Positions 1-7,925 of a stretch of 9,229 nucleotides of DNA are shown here, piece after piece. Position numbers and translations under genes: made by a program. Every line of letters begins with the position of its first letter. Positions within the stretch are counted from its first letter, which is position 1. This DNA comes from an uncultured Clostridia bacterium (GTDB lineage Bacteria > Bacillota > Clostridia > Acetivibrionales > CALMWN01). Below the pieces are notes generated by a model, which did not search any database, was not told the origin of the DNA, and was given only the letters and a program-made list of their open reading frames with translations. The stretch spans positions 1 to 9,229 of the forward strand of contig CALMWN010000397.1 in assembly GCA_937873555.1 (NCBI GenBank), read 5' to 3'.

Positions 1-2
1 AA

Positions 3-113
3 TGAAATGTCTGTTTAAATTATAAATACCATTATTTAGGTGATAAACTAGGGGGGTTATTGAATGATCCGAGGGTAACGGAAGCATACCTTGGCCGTGT
101 GGCAAAAAGTTAA
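3..113 (+). pseudogene. C-terminal remnant of an ABC-transporter ATP-binding protein (LivG/LivF type)
   Basis: The frame ending at the TAA at 111-113 reads GDKLGGLLNDPRVTEAYLG followed by RVAKS. NDPRV-EAYLG is the short C-terminal signature of branched-chain amino acid type ABC ATPases, which normally follows a segment like GDKLAEGTPEE. Here about six or seven residues of that segment seem to be missing, the residues before GDKL do not look like this family, and the frame is closed by TGA at 3-5. No Walker, signature or switch motifs are present because nothing of the body of the gene is in view. I read it as a decayed gene end. The alternative is the end of a frameshifted gene whose body lies left of the window. 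The match is from memory of the family motif. Confidence 0.5.
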
Positions 114-178
114 AGTTGCAGGTTTATTATAAATATGATATTATAAAAAAATAATTACAATTCTTAAAAACAGTGCGG

Positions 179-242
179 AAAACTTGACCATCTGGTATTG
201 TTCGTTTCTCATACTAACTTTACTAAAAAGGGGCCAAGTTTT
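179..242. repeat. Long inverted repeat, possible insertion-sequence end remnant
   Basis: AAAACTTG at 179-186 and CAAGTTTT at 235-242 are exact reverse complements. Allowing one mismatch the arms extend inward to AAAACTTGACC / GGCCAAGTTTT (11 bp) around a 42-base loop. The wording GGCCAAGTTTTTGCG resembles sub-terminal repeats of IS21-family elements, but no transposase gene or second end is present. It could also be a transcribed hairpin in a leader. The repeat is seen directly; the IS link is inference. Confidence 0.35.
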
Positions 243-283
243 TGCGTAAATAGCAAAATCACGATATCAGGCGTCATCTACCA

Positions 284-300
284 TTATCAAATTATGATAA
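284..300. repeat. Short perfect inverted repeat, possible operator
   Basis: TTATCA (284-289) and TGATAA (295-300) are exact reverse complements separated by AATTA, 67 bases upstream of the kinase start. The size and symmetry suit a dimeric repressor site. In AT-rich DNA a 6-bp arm can also arise by chance. Confidence 0.25.
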
Positions 301-366
301 AGCCAATGCGTAATATGTTTTAAACCGGACAACAGAGATAATTCATTAAAAGTCTATGTAATAAGA

Positions 367-2175
367 GTGGTGAACCGTTTGTTATTACATTTTAATTCTA
401 TTATCAATAAAATAACCAATTTTCTTTTGAATATCAAGATAAGGAAAAGAATGCTCCTGACTTACATACTTATTCTTGTGCTGCCTGGATGTACTATAAG
501 TATTGCGTCATTTTTCATGCTCCGGGACTCAATAAAGAACAAGATGGGACAGTCGGTTTCAGGAGCTTTGGATCAGATAAGTATTAATATATATGCTTAC
601 TTGTCAAATATTTATGAAAGAACTCTTGTGATAAGCAATTTAAAAGTTATTAAGGAATTACTGGGAACTCAGCAGGATGGTAATATAAACAGAAAGAAGG
701 AAATACAAAAGAAAATTGAAGATGCAACTAAAAGTATAACAGCAGTTTATGGTTTTAACAATGAGTATACCTATAAAATCTACACCGAAAATGATGGTAT
801 AAGTTTTGAAATGAGTGGCCTTGAAATTTTAAGCAACAAGGAAGTTGTTAATAATGATTGGTATAAACATACTGTTGACCTTGATGGAGGATTATATTGG
901 AAGGGCGAATTCAATGGGTCTAATGATTCCAGGTTGTATTTAATCAGTGGCTGTAGGGCAATAAAAGACTATAATAACAGCATCATAGGAGTTATTTGCG
1001 TTTCTATTAATTTTGACAGTATAAAGCAAATAATAAATAAAGCGCATAGTTACTACAGTTCAGCAGTAATACTATTGAATGAAGAGGGTGACATTTTATA
1101 TGCGAATTTTCAAGACAGCAAACATTTTTTATCTGAAAACATACGACGGGAAGCAATGAAAAATGATAAAGGGTATGATATTATTAATCAGGATGGGACA
1201 AACCTCATTTACAATTATCAAAGAATAGATATGGCCGGGTGGAAAATTGTTTCCATTATTCCAACGTCACAACTATTGTATGATATAGACAGAATCAGGA
1301 ATGTTATTATTGTAATAAATATTATTACCATATTGGTATTCCTGATTATAACTTATTTGCTATCATATTCAATTTCAAAACCTATTGAAGAACTTGCCAA
1401 CTTAATGAAAAAATCCAATATTGATAAAAAAGGCTTGAAGTACTTGAGAAGATCTGATGAAATAGGCGATTTGTTTAATAATTATTACATTATGATGGAT
1501 AAAATAAAGAAACTTATATTTGAAGTAGAGGAAAGTAACAGACAAAAACGATCAGCCGAAATTGAAGCTTTGCAGAATCAGATCAATCCTCATTTTATTT
1601 ATAATACGCTGAATAATATTCAATGGCTTGCAAAAGCCAACAGGATGGAGGATGTTATTGACTCAGTAGCTTCGCTTGACAAGCTTTTAAGAGCATGTGC
1701 CAGAATCAAGGAAGAATTAGTGACTATTGAAGAAGAATTAAAGCATGTGGAAAGCTACTTGAACATTCAGCGGATAAGATATGGGGACAAGTTCGATTTT
1801 AAGTTTGATATAGATTTCAGGATTCTTCAACTAAAAATCCCAATGTTCATTTTACAGCCAATAGTAGAAAACTCCATATATCATGGATTTAAGGAGATAA
1901 CTAACGGGGGAGTTATCAGAATTTCCGTAAAAGAGGAAAACGATGATATATTGATAAAAATAGATGATAATGGAATTGGGATTAAGGAAGACAACGATTA
2001 TATTACATCACTTTTGAATGAAGAGACTAAAAGAACTGATGATAATGCATATATTGGACTTGCAAATGTGAATAAGAGAATAAAGTTGATTTTTGGAAGC
2101 ACATATGGCTTGAATATCGAGAGCCAATGGCTTAAGGGTACATCTGTAACGATACTGATTCCGCTTGTGTCATGA
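367..2175 (+). CDS. YesM-type sensor histidine kinase (HK1)
   Basis: Membrane sensor kinase that should autophosphorylate and pass phosphate to the response regulator encoded 14 bases downstream. Order along 602 residues: a short basic N-terminus, transmembrane helix at about 28-50, extracellular dCache-like sensor at about 50-310, second helix at about 312-337, a HAMP-like linker (SISKPIEELANL), then the His_kinase/HATPase pair typical of YesM. The phospho-acceptor is H409 in NPHFIYNTLNN, the N box holds N502 in PIVENSIYHG, the G1 box is DDNGIGI near 533-539 and the G2 box is IGLANVNKRI near 563. All catalytic motifs are intact. The GTG at 367 (or GTG at 370) has no clear Shine-Dalgarno. An ATG at 451 has AAGGA five bases upstream, but starting there would remove the basic segment before the first helix, so the longer form is preferred. 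The ligand is unknown; relatives mostly serve carbohydrate uptake or use. Confidence 0.9.
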   Translation: MVNRLLLHFNSIINKITNFLLNIKIRKRMLLTYILILVLPGCTISIASFFMLRDSIKNKMGQSVSGALDQISINIYAYLSNIYERTLVISNLKVIKELLGTQQDGNINRKKEIQKKIEDATKSITAVYGFNNEYTYKIYTENDGISFEMSGLEILSNKEVVNNDWYKHTVDLDGGLYWKGEFNGSNDSRLYLISGCRAIKDYNNSIIGVICVSINFDSIKQIINKAHSYYSSAVILLNEEGDILYANFQDSKHFLSENIRREAMKNDKGYDIINQDGTNLIYNYQRIDMAGWKIVSIIPTSQLLYDIDRIRNVIIVINIITILVFLIITYLLSYSISKPIEELANLMKKSNIDKKGLKYLRRSDEIGDLFNNYYIMMDKIKKLIFEVEESNRQKRSAEIEALQNQINPHFIYNTLNNIQWLAKANRMEDVIDSVASLDKLLRACARIKEELVTIEEELKHVESYLNIQRIRYGDKFDFKFDIDFRILQLKIPMFILQPIVENSIYHGFKEITNGGVIRISVKEENDDILIKIDDNGIGIKEDNDYITSLLNEETKRTDDNAYIGLANVNKRIKLIFGSTYGLNIESQWLKGTSVTILIPLVS

Positions 2176-2187
2176 AAGGGTGAGGAG
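2175..2187 (+). promoter_or_regulatory. Strong ribosome binding site for RR1
   Basis: AAAGGGTGAGGAG sits at the end of the kinase gene. It strongly implies translation start within the next few codons (about 2190-2197), although no ATG, GTG or TTG occurs there in the regulator frame. Confidence 0.7.
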
Positions 2188-2189
2188 CC

Positions 2190-3800
2190 ATTTTTTTAAA
2201 AGTAATAATTATTGATGATGATAGTCTGGTAAGACATGGGTTGAGGTCAGCCATTGAATGGAATGATTATGGTTTTGAAATAGTAGCAGAGGCATCGGAT
2301 GGTGAGGAAGGTGCTGGTCTAATTGAAAAACTTGCACCTGATATAGTACTTACAGATATATGTATGCCGATTAAAGACGGAATACAATTGACAGAGGAAA
2401 TGAAAGTCAAGTTTCCGCATCTGAGTGTTATTATTTTAAGCTGTTACGGTGAGTTCGCGTATGTTCAGAAAGCTATGAGACTTGGGGCTTTTGACTATTT
2501 GTTGAAATCTTCCCTGGTTAATACGGAAGAACTTATAAATACTTTGCTAAAGGCTAAGGAAGAGATTGGTAAGAAGAAAAAAAACCATGAAGAGATGCTG
2601 AATATTAAGAACAGGCTTAATATCAGTATACCTGCAGTAAAACAGAAGTTTCTTTTAGACCTGGTCAATTCCAATATAATGAATGAAAGTGAGATACAAG
2701 CAGGATTTTCCAATTTGGGCATGAATTTTTATTCTGATCAAATTTTTTTAATAGCCATCCAGATCAACAATTATAAGGTAATTAAGTCCCATTATAGTTC
2801 GAATGATTCCATTCTGATGATTGAGTTCCGGTTGAAAAACATTCTGGAGGAGATAGTTGGCCAATATGGAAGAACTGTGGTGTTTCTGACGAAAGAGAAT
2901 AATTTTATTGTTATAGTCGATATATTTGAAAAAAGTTCATTCTGTTCTTTGCAGGACAGAGTCATCAGTATTTGTGAAAGGGCCAGGTTATCAACAAACA
3001 AGTTCCTGGGTTTTTATTTGTCTATTTTTATCGATCGAAATTGCAGTGCAAAGGAAATCCCTGAAAGCTATAAACGAATAGAACAAGTCATGAAATACAG
3101 GATATTTGTTGAAGAAAATAGTATCGTTACTGCAGATGACTTTTCCAACCATTATAAAAGGAATGTGAAGATAGATTCCTATACCGGTGCCCTCATGAAA
3201 CTAATAAACCAAAGTGATAAGTTCTATGATCTTTTATATAGCTTGATGTATGATATCGTTGCAAATTCAAAATCTATACTTGTATTTGAAGGAATTTGTT
3301 TTGATCTTATCACGGTTTATAATAAATGTATTCATGACTATGTACATTATATGGCGGACATAAAAAAGGAATGTATTGAAATGTCTGTAATTTATGAATT
3401 TTCTTCCATTGATGAGGCATACGTTTGGTTTAAGGCGAAATATGAGGGCTTTTTCAGCAAGTTAAAGCAAAATAATGTAACGAACTGCAAGCAGGCAGTT
3501 AAAGATATAATAAATTACATGAATAATAATTATTGTGACAATATATCACTGGAACATTTGTCTGAAAAACTACACTTCAATAAATTTTATATTTGCAGAG
3601 TGTTCAAAGAGGAAACAGGAGAGAATATTACAGACTATATTTTAAAGAGAAGAGTGATGAAAGCTAAAGAACTTTTAGAGGATAGAACGTTAAAAGTATA
3701 TGAAGTTGCAAATAATGTAGGTTTTAATGATGTAACGTACTTTAACAGAGTATTTAAGAAAGTTGTTGGTATATCTCCAGGAGATTATCAGAAAAGATGA
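2190..3800 (+). CDS. YesN-type response regulator with AraC-family DNA-binding domain (RR1)
   Basis: Transcription factor partner of HK1. Reading from ATT 2190 gives about 536 residues. The receiver domain (about 3-125) has KVIIIDDDS with the acidic pocket at D9-D11, phospho-acceptor D56 in VLTDICMP, S84 and K106. A linker of roughly 300 residues follows, as in long YesN regulators; alternating strands such as FLIAIQI and FIVIVDI recall a degenerate GGDEF-like fold, which is inference. The last ~100 residues are a double HTH of AraC type (ISLEHLSEKLHFNKFYICRV, then VYEVANNVGFNDVTYFNRVF). The first in-frame standard start, TTG 2241, would delete the first strand and the acidic pocket. The frame upstream is open to a TGA at 2181-2183, with ATT at 2190 and TTA at 2196 behind a strong ribosome site. 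The start is therefore ATT, or has been lost. The gene is co-transcribed with HK1. Confidence 0.85.
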   Translation: MFLKVIIIDDDSLVRHGLRSAIEWNDYGFEIVAEASDGEEGAGLIEKLAPDIVLTDICMPIKDGIQLTEEMKVKFPHLSVIILSCYGEFAYVQKAMRLGAFDYLLKSSLVNTEELINTLLKAKEEIGKKKKNHEEMLNIKNRLNISIPAVKQKFLLDLVNSNIMNESEIQAGFSNLGMNFYSDQIFLIAIQINNYKVIKSHYSSNDSILMIEFRLKNILEEIVGQYGRTVVFLTKENNFIVIVDIFEKSSFCSLQDRVISICERARLSTNKFLGFYLSIFIDRNCSAKEIPESYKRIEQVMKYRIFVEENSIVTADDFSNHYKRNVKIDSYTGALMKLINQSDKFYDLLYSLMYDIVANSKSILVFEGICFDLITVYNKCIHDYVHYMADIKKECIEMSVIYEFSSIDEAYVWFKAKYEGFFSKLKQNNVTNCKQAVKDIINYMNNNYCDNISLEHLSEKLHFNKFYICRVFKEETGENITDYILKRRVMKAKELLEDRTLKVYEVANNVGFNDVTYFNRVFKKVVGISPGDYQKR

Positions 3801-3815
3801 GGCCATTTAACAATA

Positions 3816-5052
3816 CTAATATTTATATGCCTTAAAAACCAGAGTCCCGTTGTGCCCTCCAAAGCCGAAGGAATTTGAGAGTGCATAAGTTATGTCAGCG
3901 CTTTTCCCTTCATTGGGGATATAGTAAAGGTCGCATTCCGGGTCGGGAGTCTTATAGTTTATTGTAGGCGGCAAAAAGCTGTCTTTTAACGAGTACGAGG
4001 TTATTATTGCCTCAATGGCTCCTGCTGCTCCCAACAGATGCCCCGTCATTGATTTGGTAGAACTTATGGGCAGGTTACAGGCATACTTTCCGAAGACTGT
4101 CTTGATTGCTGCCGTTTCATTCTTATCATTGCTCTGTTGAAGTTCCGTGGGCATTAATATAGCCAATGTCGGAGGGCTTTATACCGGCGTCTTCAATTGC
4201 AAGCTTCATACACCTTGCGCCGCCTTCACCGTTTTCTGCCGGTGCGGTTATATGGAATGCATCATTAGTACAGCCATAGCCCACTACTTCGGCTATAATA
4301 TCAGCTCCCCTGCTTAGAGCGCGTTCAAGCTCTTCAAGTACCAGGACACCGGAGCCCTCGCCCATGATAAAGCCATCCCTTTCCAAATCGAAGGGTCTGC
4401 AGGCGACAGCCGGGTCACTATTGGTACTCATGGCCCTGCTTGCACAAAAACCTGCCATGGCAAGCCTTGTGATGGGTGCCTCCGCTCCTCCCGCAAGTAT
4501 CATATCCGCATCATTCCTCTGAATTACTCTAAAAGCATCGCCTATTGCATTGGTAGAAGAAGCACAGGCGGTGACGACACATTCATTGAAGCCTTTGGCT
4601 CCATACCTTATTGCTGTGATGCCGGATGCCATGTTTGGTATCATCATGGGTACAAAAAATGCGCTTATTCTTCCGGGGCCCTTATCAAGCAGTATATTGT
4701 ACTGGCTTTCCATTGTTTCGATACCGCCGATACCAGTACCTATTATTACTCCAAAGCGTTCCTTGTTTACTTTTTCCAAATCAAGTCTTGAGTTCTGTAC
4801 AGCCATATGGGCTGCCGCCACTGCATACTGTGCAAAACGGTCCATCCTTCTGACTTCTTTTTTATCAATAAATTCTCCCGCATCAAATTCCTTGATTTCT
4901 GCGCCAACTGTTGCAGGCATGTCGGATACGTCAATTCTCTCTATCCTGCTGATGCCTGACTTTCCACTCTTTATGCACTGCCAGAATTTTTCGGTGCCAA
5001 TGCCTACAGATGATACTACTCCGGTACCTGTTATTACAACACGTCTTTTCAT
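3816..5052 (-). pseudogene. fabF: Beta-ketoacyl-[acyl-carrier-protein] synthase II, split by a frameshift
   Basis: FabF (KAS II) condenses malonyl-ACP with acyl-ACP in cytosolic fatty-acid elongation. The 5' part (5052 to about 4126) starts MKRRVVITGTGVVSSVG and runs to NAHGTSTEQ, then a TGA. The 3' part continues in another frame from NDKNETAAIK to the stop at 3816-3818. Known active-site residues are all present: C163 in VTACASS, H302 in NAHGTST, and in the 3' part the lysine of STKSMTGH and its histidine. The family pattern GTST-x-x-NDK fits if two bases are missing near 4128-4134; restoring them gives about 412 residues, the normal length. An AGGAGGT ribosome site lies at 5059-5065. The gene stands alone, away from any fab cluster, 15 bases from the convergent RR1 stop. 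Either a real knockout or a sequencing error at a short A run; the sequence cannot decide. Confidence 0.9.
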
Positions 5053-5058
5053 ATTTAA

Positions 5059-5065
5059 ACCTCCT
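5059..5065 (-). promoter_or_regulatory. Ribosome binding site of fabF
   Basis: On the minus strand this reads AGGAGGT, six bases before the ATG at 5052-5050, so the start codon is well fixed. No convincing sigma-A promoter for fabF was found between 5066 and 5231. Confidence 0.75.
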
Positions 5066-5155
5066 GATTTCTGCTATATATTCCAAACTACAATAAGCAG
5101 GGTATGTTGGGAATTCCAGTTCCTTTTCCGTTAGACTTCAATGCTGTGGGTAATA

Positions 5156-5184
5156 TTTACTAAAATAAAGATAACATATATAAT
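5156..5184 (+). promoter_or_regulatory. Sigma-A-type promoter of the Rob-like regulator
   Basis: TTTACT (5156-5161) and a consensus TATAAT (5179-5184) are separated by exactly 17 bases. Transcription would start near 5191, giving a leader of about 40 bases before the ATG at 5232, which has AAGGA at 5219-5223. The -35 box matches TTGACA at four of six positions. Confidence 0.55.
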
Positions 5185-5231
5185 TAAAGGAAAATGAACA
5201 GATATTGCTTTAATATAGAAGGAACAATATC

Positions 5232-6119
5232 ATGCTTGATGTAAAAGAAATAATTTATGAATGTATAAATTATATTGAGGACAATATTTACGAAAAAATC
5301 TCCCTGGACGGCATATCAAGCCACACAGGAATGTCCAAGTACCATCTGCACAGGATGTTTAAATCGCTTACCGGAGAGTCCATTATGGAATATGTCCAAT
5401 CACGGAAACTGACCTCCAGTATTGACCAGCTTACCAATACAAACAAGAGAATCATTGATATTGCCATGGATTACGGCTTTGATTATGAACAGTCCTATAT
5501 AAGGGCCTTCAAAAAGAAGTTCGGGTATACTCCGTTAAAGGTAAGGGCTGATCAGATATCGATAATAATAAAAGAAAAGATAAATATGAATGACATTTTT
5601 TCGGTTAACAATTCCGTAACATATAAGCCGTTTTTTGTTTTCAGGCAAAAGTTCCATCTTGTAGGAAGCCGTCACAAGATAATGAGTAAATCCGGTGTTA
5701 AAACTGCAAATACATATGGGCGTGATTTCTTCTACAACCATAGTCACGAGATTTCCAATGCCGTGAGTTCACAGGTATACTATGGATACACAGACTGGAG
5801 CAGTGATAATGATGGATATATATACTATATGCCTTCATTGCAGGTAAGTGATGTGAAGGACGTTCCGGGTGGGATGACTGGTATTACAATACCTGCACAT
5901 AAATATGTGGTATTCCGTTTTGTAGGATTTTTCCGCCCGGATGAGATAAACGGGAGGCAGGTAGGCCGGCTTTTGGTACATTTGTACTCGAAATGGATTT
6001 TGAAATCCGGCTTTAAACACGCGGATACCTTCCGGTTCGAGTATATAGACACCGACCTGTCAAAGGACAACTACTGCGAACTGGATATATACCAGCCGAT
6101 TATGGAAGTCAGGCAGTAA
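5232..6119 (+). CDS. AraC-family regulator with C-terminal GyrI-like ligand domain (Rob-like)
   Basis: A 295-residue one-component transcription factor. The double HTH of AraC type is N-terminal (about 8-105): ISLDGISSHTGMSKYHLHRM and IIDIAMDYGFDYEQSYIRAF, ending in FKKKFGYTPLKVR. The rest (about 120-290) resembles the GyrI-like/AraC effector-binding domain (strand GGMTGITIPAHKYVVFRFVG, later FRFEYIDTD and a terminal ELDIYQPI), which in relatives binds small amphipathic or cationic ligands. This order, HTH first, is that of Rob rather than AraC itself. The start has a ribosome site eight bases upstream. The gene is divergent from fabF, 179 bases away, and overlaps the 3' end of HK2 by 11 bases on the opposite strand. 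Target and ligand are unknown; the gene itself or fabF are the nearest candidates. Confidence 0.88.
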   Translation: MLDVKEIIYECINYIEDNIYEKISLDGISSHTGMSKYHLHRMFKSLTGESIMEYVQSRKLTSSIDQLTNTNKRIIDIAMDYGFDYEQSYIRAFKKKFGYTPLKVRADQISIIIKEKINMNDIFSVNNSVTYKPFFVFRQKFHLVGSRHKIMSKSGVKTANTYGRDFFYNHSHEISNAVSSQVYYGYTDWSSDNDGYIYYMPSLQVSDVKDVPGGMTGITIPAHKYVVFRFVGFFRPDEINGRQVGRLLVHLYSKWILKSGFKHADTFRFEYIDTDLSKDNYCELDIYQPIMEVRQ

Positions 6120-7899
6120 AATGCTGCTGCAGCGGTATGTGAGCATATACGGCAGTCCCAAGACGGTATTTGCTTCTTATGGTGATACCGCTTTGTTCTC
6201 CAAAGGAAAACTTCAATCTTTTATTTGTATTGAACAGGCCTATATGCTCCGGATATTCACCGTTGCTTTTCAGCTTTTCCCTGATTTCCGCAAGCTTCTC
6301 AGGCTTTATTCCAAGGCCGCTGTCTATTATCCCTATTACCAGAAATGTGCCGGTAATTTCTATTTTTATCTTTATCCTACTGCTGCCTTCTTTTTCTTTT
6401 ATCCCGTGATATATGCTGTTTTCTATAAGCGGCTGCATCATCAGCTTGATAACACGGAATTGCATGATCCGGTCACTGTATTCATCATATTCCCACAGCA
6501 CATTGAACTTGTCCATATAGCGTGCCTGTTGGATATTAACATAGCTTTTTGTAGCTTCTATCTCTTCCTTCAGGCTTACTGTGCCGAGAGAGTTGTCAAG
6601 GGAATACTTCAGGATATCTGACAGGCTTTCGATCATACGGGTTATTTCATTTGGGCCCCCAGTAAGTCCGATGGTTTTCCAGTTTATCGTATCAAGGGTA
6701 TTGAACACAAAGTGCGGGTTGATTTGCGTTTGCAGGGCTTTCAGTTCAAGTGCCTGAATCATGTACTTCCTTTCCGACAGCTGAACCTGAAGGTAACTGT
6801 GCTCTATGAAGGTTGTCAATATGTTGTGAATTATATAGCCATATTCATCACGTATGGTGGAAGGCAAAACGGGAAGCGGATTGCCCGACTTGGCAGAATC
6901 TATTATGGATCTGATATTCTGTATGTATTGATAGTTCCTTTTGGTCAGATAATAAGTCAACAGCAGTCCAAGTACAAAAGACAGTATTCCCAGGAGCAGG
7001 GAAAGTATGATCAGGTTTGAAGGAATATGGTACAATACGCTCTCCGGCACAATAGAAATGTATTTCCAGTCATAGTGATTGGAGTTGATCTTGGAGATGG
7101 TGTAGGATTTGTTGAATGCTTCCATTTTAAAGAAATTTTCAGGAGAGCCTGTTATACTATTCACGTTTACGCTGTACAGGCTGTTATAGTTTTTGTTCCT
7201 GAAGATCAGCCGATTTTTTTCGTCCAGCACAAAGATGCTCTGATCAGGATATGTTTCAAGTTTATTCAGCAAATCTTCAATATAATTGACATAGACATTC
7301 AAAATTACTACACCGTCGCTCTCCTCTTTTCCCGAGGAATAAAGACGCCTGTATATTGAAAGGATTTTTGCAGGATTTGCTTCAAACTGATACTGCTTGA
7401 CGTTTCTTATTTCTGTCCACATGACGGTACTTTTATCCTGCATAACAAAGCTGTTGTACCAGGAAATGTCAAAATCGCTGCTCAAATTGCTGAGCTTGTT
7501 TATACTGGATATGAACCTGCTCTGATCGTTGTTGAAATACACATATATGGAATGGATATACCGGATGGCATTGGCAGGTGCTGACAGCAGGTCTATGATT
7601 ATGTTCAGACTGTCATAATCTTCATAGGAGATGTATGAGCCTGGAGCTGAAAGAATTTTCTTCAGCTTGACAACTATTTCATGATTTGTACTTAGGTTAA
7701 CATTAAGAGAATCCAGCTCATTGAATATCAGCTCTACATTTTGCTGTGTCTGCCTCAAAAGGTTAATATTGTTCTTGTTTATCTGATCTTTGATGTAATG
7801 CTGCGTGATTATAATGGATAGAGAGCCAAGTATAAGCAGCGGTATAAGTGTGGGAATTAAAAATATCAGAAGATTTTTTCTGAAAAAAGATTTCCTCAT
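6109..7899 (-). CDS. YesM-type sensor histidine kinase (HK2)
   Basis: Second membrane sensor kinase, 596 residues, encoded 26 bases downstream of its regulator RR2. Order: basic MRKSFFRKN, transmembrane helix at about 9-31, extracellular dCache-like sensor at about 32-290 (with SIFVLDEKNRLIFRN and the membrane-proximal YDWKYISIVPES), second helix at about 294-317, a weak HAMP-like stretch, then the kinase core. H396 in NPHFVFNTLD is the phospho-acceptor, N494 in PLIENSIYHG the N box, IIDSGLGIKPE the G1 box and HIGLFNTNKRLKFSFG the G2 region; all are intact. The start ATG has AAAGGACGG at 7918-7910, about ten bases upstream. It is clearly of the same family as HK1, but the sensor regions differ, so different ligands are expected. 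Neighbourhood suggests a sugar or oligosaccharide signal for the divergent transporter. Confidence 0.92.
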   Translation of the reverse strand: MRKSFFRKNLLIFLIPTLIPLLILGSLSIIITQHYIKDQINKNNINLLRQTQQNVELIFNELDSLNVNLSTNHEIVVKLKKILSAPGSYISYEDYDSLNIIIDLLSAPANAIRYIHSIYVYFNNDQSRFISSINKLSNLSSDFDISWYNSFVMQDKSTVMWTEIRNVKQYQFEANPAKILSIYRRLYSSGKEESDGVVILNVYVNYIEDLLNKLETYPDQSIFVLDEKNRLIFRNKNYNSLYSVNVNSITGSPENFFKMEAFNKSYTISKINSNHYDWKYISIVPESVLYHIPSNLIILSLLLGILSFVLGLLLTYYLTKRNYQYIQNIRSIIDSAKSGNPLPVLPSTIRDEYGYIIHNILTTFIEHSYLQVQLSERKYMIQALELKALQTQINPHFVFNTLDTINWKTIGLTGGPNEITRMIESLSDILKYSLDNSLGTVSLKEEIEATKSYVNIQQARYMDKFNVLWEYDEYSDRIMQFRVIKLMMQPLIENSIYHGIKEKEGSSRIKIKIEITGTFLVIGIIDSGLGIKPEKLAEIREKLKSNGEYPEHIGLFNTNKRLKFSFGEQSGITIRSKYRLGTAVYAHIPLQQHFTA

Positions 7900-7925
7900 T
7901 GGGTAAATGCCGTCCTTTATCCTCT

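Larger units (their letters stand above)
114..366. other. AT-rich intergenic region before the first two-component operon
   Basis: No gene is visible in these 253 bases. The stretch holds a long inverted repeat (179-242) and a shorter one (284-300), both listed separately. A GATAAT hexamer at 337-342 could be a -10 box for the kinase gene, but no acceptable -35 lies 16-18 bp upstream. TTGACC at 184-189 and TTGCGT at 242-247 have no good -10 partner. No promoter is therefore called with confidence. Confidence 0.5.

Noticed and set aside
184..215. A promoter made of TTGACC (184-189) and CATACT (210-215)
   Set aside because: The 20-base spacer is too long and the -35 box is part of the inverted repeat at 179-242.
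3801..3815. A terminator between RR1 and fabF
   Set aside because: The 15-base gap and flanks contain no GC-rich stem followed by a T run on either strand.
4122..4140. Programmed ribosomal frameshift in fabF
   Set aside because: There is no slippery heptamer or evident stimulatory structure at the junction, and FabF is not known to use recoding.
4550..5134. A 194-codon open frame on the + strand
   Set aside because: It lies antisense to the well-recognised fabF sequence and shows no family pattern of its own; it is a shadow of fabF codon usage.
6121..7359. Several + strand open frames of 79-166 codons
   Set aside because: All are antisense to HK2, whose motifs are intact; none has a credible ribosome site or family motif.
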